From Rhizophagus irregularis (lineage: Eukaryota > Glomeromycota > Glomeromycetes > Glomerales > Glomeraceae): a stretch of 64,000 nucleotides of DNA. The DNA is taken from assembly GCF_026210795.1 (NCBI RefSeq), contig NC_089452.1, positions 3,224,001 through 3,288,000 on the forward strand, read 5' to 3'. Position numbers and translations under genes: made by a program. Positions 55,909 through 64,000 of the stretch are shown piece after piece. The notes beneath the pieces were generated by a model. The model searched no databases, was not told where the DNA came from, and was given only the letters and a program-made list of their open reading frames with translations. Numbering within the stretch: position 1 is the first letter of the stretch; each line of letters begins with the position of its first letter.

Positions 55909-56021
55909 AAGCCACAGTTTAAATCCAAAAAGGGTGATTCTCAGGGGTAAAATTATTTACTTTCGGATTGCACGGAATTCCGAAAATTTCGGAAATTTTC
56001 TTAGGAAAAATACATGATTAT
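55909..56021. repeat. Right 113-bp terminal inverted repeat
   Basis: Exact reverse complement of 51477-51589; ends TACATGATTAT before the target duplication. Confidence 0.95.
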
Positions 56022-56352
56022 TTGCAGCTCTTTATCATACTTTAAAGATTTGAAACGATCATCTTGAAAGATGATCCTTTTTTCGAAATTGAGTTAAATT
56101 TTGCCATGCATAATAGCAAATTTGTTGATTTTAACAAAAATGATTGGGTGTAAATAATTCGTGATGTAAATTTTATAACTAAGCCACTATTAATAAATAA
56201 TTTGTGAAACCGTTATTTGTAATTAAACAGTGATAAATATTATTGTGAACCATTTTGGCTGATTTTCTGATAGGGTGCTTATTTTTGGTATTATTTAAAA
56301 TGTGAGAATGCTTATTTTTGGGGGGGATGCTTAATATCAGCAAAATATGGTA

Positions 56353-58876
56353 TTATTTTTCATAATAAAATGTATTCATATATATCTAGTCAAATCATAT
56401 TTTACTATAAATTCATACTTTTTATTAAGGCTGACATAATTTTTTTCTTTATATTTACTAAAATCTACTCAATTACTTCTAATAATAATAAATTTTTATT
56501 TATTAAACTTATTATCAGATATTTTTTTTTTATTTTAAAAAAGTAATACATTTTTTTATTTAATTCATTTATTATATAAATATTTTAAATATTCTAGCAC
56601 ATTAACATAAAAAATTTTTTCTTTAGAAATGTTATTATACTGAATATATTATGCAAAATATTCTAATCATTAAATTTAAAATTAATTTTGTGAAGTTTTT
56701 TATCATTTTATTTAACATGTTTTTAAAATAGATTATATATTATAATAAGATTTAGATAGAATAATGTAAAGTTTAAGCTAATTATAGAATATTTATTTTT
56801 GATATAAACTTTGAAATATTTTTCAGTTGTAGTATTCTTTTTTAAAATTGTATTAGATAAGATTTTTCTTTGCTATGCATTAGCATTTAAAGATTGCAAA
56901 TCTTTATATTTTTTGTAAAATAATTACATTTGAATAATAATAAGAAAGCTACAATTACCAGCTTTCTATATATATTCATTAATTATATTATACTTATCTA
57001 TTAATTATTAATAGCTAAAAATATTAATAATATAGTATTTAATTACTTTACATATTTGCTTAATTATTATAGTATTTATTTCTTTTAATATTCTTTAATA
57101 ATATTTATTTATGTGATAAATAGGCAAATCTACATTATTATTAAATTTACATTTTTTTAAGTAATAATAAAACTCTGCCTACTTATAATAAAGGTCACCA
57201 TAACTCTAAGGTAAAATCACTAAGAAAAAAATTTTAATAATTCTACTATAAATAGATAAATTATATTTAAAAAAGAAAATGTTACACTGCATTATTATGA
57301 TTTTTTTCCTTTTAAATCAATTAACCAATAATATTAAGAATTGGAGTAAGATAAAATTACTACATAGTAAATTTGAAATTTTTTCCAGAGACCTTTATTA
57401 GAAGTAAGCGAGGTTCTGTAATAATATATAAAACTATTTTTTTGGTTTTAGAATAAAATTTTCTAAAATAAGGCTAAACATTAATAGTTATATATTTGGA
57501 AATTTTAAAATATTTTGAATAGAAAATTTTGAGAAACGATTAATCGTAATCAATTTTAGAATCGATTCTAATCTCTAGTATCTGGGTATTAGGTTATTAT
57601 TATCTTATTTTATGATCAAAATAAATTTATAATACATCAGATAAATAAGATAAAGATTTATTTATAACTTACTTTAGAATTACAATAATTTCCATTTTTT
57701 AGTATATATATATTTTTTATTAAAACTAATAATATTAAAAAAAAAAATTTTAAAAATAATTAATAATTTGTTAAACTAATAATTATTAATTGACGATCCG
57801 CGAGTTAACTAGAGAAATTACATATAAAATTTGACGCAAATCATATACTAATTTGTCGTAATACGCCGACTTTAATGATTTCGATGTAACAAAAACTATA
57901 AAGCATAGTTTACTAAAAATAACACAAACAATAAAGTAAATGTCACACTTTTATTTTTCAAAGCTACAAAGTGTAAAACTTTTTTTTGACAAAGTTTACC
58001 TTAGAAGCACGCGGCATTTACTATGTTATTAGGTAAACTAAGGTTTTAAAAGTACAAATTATGGAAATATTTTTATATTTCACTAAACTTTCATGCATAT
58101 TGCTTTATTTTTGATATATTTTATTAGTAAACTATGCTGTAATAACTTCTAAACCGACAAATTCAAGACTTTTTTACACTCATTATACAAGTGATACTTG
58201 TATTTGATTAAAACTAGTTTTTTATTTTTCAAATCTCGTCATCTTTAGAAATTAGACTTTTTTCCAATGTTACATTATGGTTTTTTTTGCATGAGATTGG
58301 TGAGAAAACTGTGGAAAACTATTTCATTAAAGCAAAATGGCGTTATTTAAATATTTGGCTAGAGAAATTCATGAACAACCCCACATTCGGAAATGCGGCT
58401 TTTAATTAATAAATTTCCGTCAAATTTTATTATCGTTTTCACTACACTTATTCATGGATACCAATTAATATAATAATTATATTTTATATTATAATACTTA
58501 AATATTACAATATATATTTTATTTAAGTTTTAAATTTTTTTTATTTTGCAGTATTTATAATATTTACAGTATAAAAAAAAAATAAAATAATACTAATTAA
58601 ATTTTTTTTACTTATTTTTAAGAATGTTAAGTAATTTTAATTAAATTAATTTAAATTATAATTTTTGTAAAAATACTATAATGTTAAATAATGTTACTAC
58701 TAATAGTATATTTTAATAAAATCAATATTTTTTATAATTTTTAATAATATTTTATTACTTAAAATAAATTTTTTTTTTTATGAAATTTTTGGTTTTAATT
58801 TTAGTTAAAAATTACAATTTGGTAGATTTTAAAATGCCAATTTATAATTTTAACTAATATTAATTACAAAAATTTT
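56353..58876. other. AT-rich gene-free DNA
   Basis: No gene. At about 57889-58150 TATAAAGCATAGTTTACTAA faces TTAGTAAACTATGCTGTAAT, so a small foldback element of about 260 bp is likely there. Confidence 0.45.
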
Positions 58877-58893
58877 AGTAAATATGTTAATAA

Positions 58894-58966
58894 TCACCTC
58901 TGATCTCAAGGTGACAGGTTAGTCTTTTCCTTCGAAAGGGACCTTTATAAAGAAAAAAAAAAAAAA
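58894..58966 (+). mobile_element. 73-bp retroposed sequence with poly(A) tail and 17-bp target duplication
   Basis: AGTAAATATGTTAATAA occurs on both sides (58877-58893, 58967-58983). The insert begins TCACCTCTGATCTCAAGG, is much more GC-rich than its surroundings, contains a TCCTTCGAAAGG hairpin and ends in about 15 A. Poly(A) with a long perfect duplication is the signature of LINE-driven retroposition. The parent RNA was not recognised; a 5'-truncated LINE/SINE 3' end or a small RNA are the options. Confidence 0.85.
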
Positions 58967-58983
58967 AGTAAATATGTTAATAA

Positions 58984-61900
58984 ATATTGATTTAATATTA
59001 ATTATAATAAAGATTTTGAAATTTTTATCAAAAAAAAAAAAAATAGTAAAGTAAAAAAATTAAAAATTAAAATTTTGCATTTTTTTTAAAAAAAAATTTT
59101 AATTTATATGAGATATTTATAGATTTCATACTATATGTATGTATGTATTATATGACTTTATTAAAAGTTATATAAAAAAAAATTAATTTTTAAAAAAAAT
59201 ATATAATATATGTATTTACAAATTCTTTGTTTTTTTTGTTAAATTTAATTCTGCCTAATATTAAATAATCAGCATAGACAATTTACTTATTTGAAAACCT
59301 GTATTTTGAATACTTTGTATAGTACAAATAGAATTTGTTTTTTAAAAATTATCTAAAAAAATAGCCTTTTAATTTTAGACAAATTTATATAAATAAAATA
59401 ACTGTTTATTAATATATATAGTTAATTATTTAATTTAATATTTATAATCTTATAAAATTTAGAAAATTGAATAAATGAAAACTGAAAACCGCCAGTAAAA
59501 AATAATAATAATTACTTTTGGTAGTATTTTAATATTCTTAAAATATAAAAATAAATAATTCTTTTACTATATCATTAATCTATTAAACATTATTTATTTT
59601 TTTAATTTTTAATATATATTAATATATTAATTATTATAATAATTGTTACATATTAGATAGATATCTGGATATATATTTGTATTATTTTGTATGTAATTAT
59701 ATAATTTTTTATCTATTATAACAAATTATTTAAAATTTGTATTATATTAGTTATTTTAAAAAATTTTTTTATATAAATTTATAATAGTTTAAAAATAGTT
59801 TAGGTTTTAGAATTTATAGTTTAAATTTTATTTTATAAATATTTTTTATAATTGAATATGAATATAATGGCCATTACATAAAAGTTTTTCATCTGACAGA
59901 ATATTTATATAATTTGACAGTACAAATAGTAGTCTTTAATAATCCATAAAATATAATATATAATAGGAATATTAATTCTAAGATATTAACAAACTTTAAT
60001 GAATTTAATGAATTTATGAAATAGGATACATTATTTTTTGGGCAGAATTAAAAGTAAAAAATTTAAATGTAACAAATAATTCTGAGATAAGAAATTGATT
60101 AACATAATTTTATATTACATTTTAATTAGATACGAAAATTTGACCCCTGCCTAAAATAAATTATTAACATGCAGTAACCAAATTATTTTATTTTTTTTTT
60201 TTTGACAGAGTTTAGATAAGGTAAGAAAGGTTCAAAGACAAGGACTAAAGTACAAAGATGATGACCGGAATAACATTTTAACTGTATTTGAAACAATGCC
60301 ACTTTATTACTGTAATTTAACAATGAACAATAACTTTAAAAAAAAAAATTAATTTATTAGTAAAAAGGAAATAAATGAATATTTGTGACATGAACAAGGC
60401 TTGACGGTGACACTCCGTAATTTAAAAAAAAAAGAGATTTTCAAAATAAAGTTAGTAGAAAATAAAAAAAAAAAAATGGGCGGGAAAAAATTTTTTTTAA
60501 AAATGATAAATATATAAATATAAAAAAAGCAAACAATGAAAAATATTAAGATATATAAGATGTATATAAAATTCTTTAAAATTATCTAAGTAATCTCTAA
60601 AGAAAATCATCGGATAAGTTGGATAAAATATATAACATTGTAACACTATTGTATTCATCAACAAATATGGCGGCGAATTTATTTTGGCGCCATTTTATTT
60701 CAACATCATACAACACAAGTAAATCACACAACATTATTTGTATACTCGCGTGGTGATTGGTGCGAAAAACAAAAACATTGACTTATTTGATTAAACATAT
60801 TAAAGCACGGGATTTATCGGGAACATCAATGAGGTTTTAACAAGTGAAACTGGAAACTTAACTAGATGTAGACGTTGAATGAACATGAAATCATGAAATC
60901 ATAAACTTTATGGATCCATGTGTAAATTATTTCATTGTTTCAAGTTATTGTTGAAAGAGAAGGAAATATAACGGATAAAGATAATGAAGTTCTACGACAT
61001 AAGTTTAAATTAATTGTGTAAGGTTACAAGTGAAATAAAGAAACGGTATTTAGGGATAGTTAGAAAAATGTCCATTGTGTTTTGTTACAGTTATTACCAT
61101 TTTATTTACTTATTTTATTTTATTTTATTTTATTTTGGGATTTCTTTTTTTTTTTTTTTTTTTCTTTTTCTTTCTTATCCCCCGCATAATAAATTATTAT
61201 TTTATTATTTTTTTTTATTATTTTTTTTATTATTTTTATTATTTTTATTATTTATTTATTTTTAATTTATTATTTATTTATTTTTTTTATTTGTGATATC
61301 ATACTAATCTGACGACCATCTCCGGATTTGACGATGGACCTCTCCAAAGACAAAAAAAAAATTCAAACATTGTATTAAAATGTTGTTCGACTTTTATGGA
61401 AAAAAGAATAATTGGATATTTTTTATTATGAGAAAATCAAACAATAGATTAAAGATCTTTTTTTGAAGTCCCCTTTCCATCCTAAAACAATTGCACCAAT
61501 CATATTAAAAACTCATTGTTAATGGTTGTTGAAGGAACAAAAAATAGGGGACTAAATTATATCCTTGTATAAGTTTATTTTTATAAAGTAATTTATTGTT
61601 TGCATAATAATATGTATAAGTTTGAACCAACCTATATTGAGTTTGAAACAGGTATCCGTTGCGATATGTTGTACTCCATTCAAACTTTCTTTTTGAGATC
61701 CACAAAAAAAAATTATTATATTATTTTATATAAATATACATCGAATTTATTTTTTCAGAAGGCCCGTGTACGTTTTTTTTTTCTCCCCTCCCCCTTTTTT
61801 TTTTTTCTTTTATTCATGGAATTTTTTTTTTATGAAAAAAATTAAATATTTATTATTGTTTCTTTTTGTTTGTCAAAACTTAACAAAGAAATTCTATATT

Positions 61901-62734
61901 TCTGAAAATCATATGCTCTTTTTACTTCCTAATTTCCTTCACTATTTGTAACTCTTTTCCGATCAATTAATATTAACAATATATCAATGTTCATTATTTA
62001 TTAATCTTTTTTTTATATTACGAGGTATGTATATATTTTTTTTTATTTATATATTGATTTATTCTTTAATATATATATATATTATTTTCTTTCTTTTTCC
62101 TTTTTTCCTTTTTTTCTTTTTTCTTTTTCTTTTTTTTTTGTTTCCCCCTTGATACGGTTTTGAATCATCGTTATTATTAATTTTGTTTTATTAATAAAGA
62201 TTAATTAGTATTCATTGATTTTACGAATGAATAGCCTATTCACTTGAAACGAATATGTCGTCATTCTTCACATTAATATAAAAGGACACAATTAATATTT
62301 ATTTTATTATAATAATTGTTCGATTTCGCCTTTTTTTTTCTTTTCTTTTCTTTTTTTATTTTTATTTTTTATTATTATTATTATTATTATTGTTATTATT
62401 GTCTTGAAAAAAAAAAAAAAAAAATATCTTTTAAAAAACTTTATCACTAATAAATCTTTTGTGTTTTTTTTTCCTTTCTTTTTTTTACTTGCACATACTT
62501 GCACATTATTATTCTTTTTTTCTTATTATTTGCATATAAACAAATTGCAATAATATATTCCAGTCTTTTTTTTTTTTTTTAAAAAAAAAGAAAAAAAAAA
62601 TTCCTCATATCTCATAAAATTTTTTATTTACAAAAAAAAAAAACCAACAAACTATTTAAAATATTATACTTGTATAGTAAAAGTCAAAAGAAAAAATAAA
62701 AAAAGAAAAGAAAAAGAAAAGAAAAAAAGAGGAA
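58984..62734. other. Long low-complexity 5' flank of the HMG-box gene
   Basis: No gene. AT-rich to about 60600, a moderate-GC stretch at 60640-61070 (candidate promoter, see separate entry), then T-rich and A-rich tracts: TTTTA repeats at 61110-61300, TTA repeats at 62360-62400, and A/G-rich sequence just before the ATG at 62735. Short frames over these tracts (Phe/Ile/Leu- or Lys-only) are composition artefacts. Confidence 0.5.
60667..60696. promoter_or_regulatory. E2F-like TTTTGGCGCCATTTT site
   Basis: ATGGCGGCGAATTTATTTTGGCGCCATTTT region (split here into ATGGCGGCGAA and TTTTGGCGCCATTTT) contains a palindromic TGGCGCCA, a strong match to E2F/MBF-type consensus TTTSGCGC, in one of the few non-AT-rich spots of a 4-kb desert. 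It lies about 2 kb upstream of the HMG-box ATG, so it serves that gene only if there is a long leader or a 5' intron. Confidence 0.3.
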
Positions 62735-63923
62735 ATGACTTCAAATACTACGACAGATTCTACTTCACCAACCTCTTTAAATTCTCCTTTAAATTCTCCG
62801 TCAACAACTATTAATAATGGAAATGAAACTCAAACTCAAATTCATCATCCTTCTTCTCCACCGACTATTTCACCTTCAACCCCAACTCCTCAATTATCAA
62901 CATCGCTTCCTTCAAATATTATCCAAGGTGATATCGATCCATCCATTGATGTTAGTCGTTCTGCCGCTAGTATTTCAAATTTGATTAATCATGATCACGA
63001 TGATGATGATGAACAAAAAATTATTACCTCTCCAAATTCACATCCTACCTCTCAAATGAGTAGTAGATCAATTTCTCCCGCTCCTGATACTCCTCATAAT
63101 ACAAATAATTCTATGGATTTTGAACTTCATAATACAAATATTATTAAAAAGAAAAGAAAAGGAAGTCATGATAATGATGAAAATGATATTAATAATAAGA
63201 TTGGTGATTTTGATTCTTCGAAAAGACAAAGATGTAATTTAAAAAATCTCTCCTTATCTATTGATGGAAATTCTGTTGATATTACTAAAGTTAGTGATCA
63301 TGGTTCTGCTCCTTCTTCCCCTATTACTGGTTTTGATGATATGAATATCGATGATCATAATTCTGATGAATATTCTGGTGCAAACTCTCCAACAAATTCT
63401 TCTATAGGAGCTGGTCCTCAAATTTCTTCTACTTCCCCTACTGGAAATAATTTAAATTTTCCTACTAAACAAACAAGAAAGAAACCTTATATCCCTCGTC
63501 CCCCAAATTCTTTTATTCTTTATCGTCAACATCATCATCCTTTAATTCTTAATCAACACCCTGGTATAAATAATTCAGAAATTTCGAGAATTATAGCCGA
63601 TCATTGGAGAAATTTACCAAATCCGGAAAAAGAAGAATGGAAGAGAAAAGCTGATGAAGCTAAACAACGTCATATGAAAGCTTGGCCTGATTATAAGTAT
63701 CAACCTAGAAGAAGAGTTGTTGGTCCTACTTTTAAAAAACCTTTGAAAGGTCCTGATACTCCTACTTCCGCTACAAAATCTGAGTTTAATGCTCAAGAGG
63801 GTAGCATGATGGTTATTGAACTTTCTCCACATAAAAAATCTGATCGTAATGAAATTGGTGATCGTCATCGTTTTCAACGTAACTCTGTTATCATTATTGA
63901 AGGTGGTTCAAAGGAATTAAAAG
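62735..63923 (+). CDS. HMG-box transcription factor (Ste11/MATA-HMG type), first exon
   Basis: 396 complete codons visible before a likely donor GTAAAA at 63924; reading through would add a few codons and stop at 63949, so the gene probably continues beyond the window. The N-terminal 240 residues are Ser/Thr/Pro/Asn-rich and disordered with a KKKRK nuclear signal near residue 138. Residues about 253-327 form a sequence-specific HMG box: IPRPPNSFILYRQHHHPLIL, NNSEISRIIADHWRNLP, EKEEWKRKADEAKQRHMKAW, PDYKYQPRRR. This PRPxNxFILYR...ISxxxxxxW arrangement is that of fungal mating-type and Ste11/Prf1-like regulators. Glomeromycotan genomes hold many such paralogues (recalled knowledge), so it need not be a mating-type gene. 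Nuclear DNA-binding regulator. Confidence 0.88.
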
Positions 63924-64000
63924 GTAAAATAATTTTATTAAATTATTAATATTAATTATTTATAGTATTTTTATTTTAATTATTTATAATATATATCTTT

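Larger units (their letters stand above)
51477..56021. mobile_element. 4,545-bp MULE-like DNA transposon encoding OTU domain plus transposase
   Basis: Terminal inverted repeats of 113 bp (51477-51589 and 55909-56021) are identical base for base. Target duplication TTGCAGCTC is present on both sides (51468-51476, 56022-56030). Long TIRs and a 9-bp duplication are typical of Mutator-like elements. Inside are an OTU-like cysteine protease frame and transposase frames on the plus strand. Identical TIRs mean recent insertion; the host pogo element is far more decayed. No element of the family is otherwise seen in the window. Superfamily assignment rests on duplication length, TIR length and the D...Cx2H arrangement and is not proven. 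Confidence 0.88.
49702..56352. mobile_element. Pogo/Tigger-type transposon (about 2.1 kb without its insert)
   Basis: Left end TACCGTATTTGGCGGTAAAT and inverse right end TACCATATTTTGCTGATATT, both followed inward by TAAGCAYCCC motifs. A TA forms the outer dinucleotide at each end, as expected for the Tc1/mariner/pogo group. It contains a decayed DDE transposase (49877-51437) and, immediately after it, the younger 4,545-bp insertion at 51477-56021. Confidence 0.75.

Noticed and set aside
51477-56021. Zisupton/KDZ-type transposon
   Set aside because: Considered because of the 8-9-bp duplication and fungal host, but the Cx2H pair after the second Asp fits Mutator-like transposases better; not settled.
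61014-61296. Phe/Leu/Tyr-rich open frames that look like membrane proteins
   Set aside because: Products of TTT/TTA/TAT homopolymer and microsatellite tracts.
62307-62504. Lys/Ile-rich minus-strand frame
   Set aside because: Composition artefact of poly-T and TTA repeats.

Overview
This window is nuclear DNA from a very AT-rich, repeat-loaded fungus. The gene set (spliceosomal introns of about 50-100 bp with GT-AG ends, an HMG-box regulator of the Ste11/MATA type, a Swi1-type SWI/SNF subunit, an F-box protein encoded by one Asn-rich exon) together with fragments resembling Crinkler (CRN) headers and a dense load of hAT, CACTA, pogo and MULE-like relics points to an arbuscular mycorrhizal fungus, most likely Glomeromycota close to Rhizophagus. 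That placement is inference from content; no database search was possible.

Layout. 1-10 kb is a compact housekeeping block: the 3' end of an RS-domain splicing-type protein, ribosomal protein S6 (four exons, minus strand) sharing a 204-bp divergent promoter with prefoldin subunit 3 (six exons), a Twinkle-type mitochondrial primase-helicase (three exons) and a Gln/Asn-rich Swi1/ARID1-like chromatin remodelling subunit (two exons). All four complete gene models close in frame when spliced. 10-39 kb is a transposon-filled desert: a 2.7-kb TA-flanked element holding nested repeat cassettes and tRNA-like boxes, a CRN-like pseudogene, a broken hAT transposase, a broken CACTA/TNP2 transposase, many MITEs with readable target-site duplications, and one lineage-specific multi-exon minus-strand gene cut by two MITEs. 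39-44.5 kb is a second gene island: an F-box protein, a long-chain fatty alcohol oxidase of the GMC family (four exons) and a small acidic protein. 45-49.5 kb returns to relics, including a CRN header stub truncated by a MITE that contains a tandem array of hairpins. 49.7-56.35 kb is a decayed pogo/Tigger transposon into which a much younger 4,545-bp element has inserted. 56-62.7 kb is gene-free, poly(A)/poly(T)-rich DNA, followed by the first exon of an HMG-box transcription factor that runs off the window.

The most interesting object is the 4,545-bp element at 51477-56021. It has 113-bp terminal inverted repeats that are identical base for base, a 9-bp target-site duplication, and coding DNA that joins an OTU-like cysteine protease domain to a DDE transposase with a Mutator-like Cx2H signature, apparently once a single open reading frame and now broken by three frame changes.

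The genes serve largely independent core functions (splicing, translation, tubulin/actin chaperoning, mtDNA replication, chromatin remodelling, ubiquitination, fatty alcohol oxidation, transcription). No operon-like logic is expected; the only clear shared control region is the S6/prefoldin divergent promoter.
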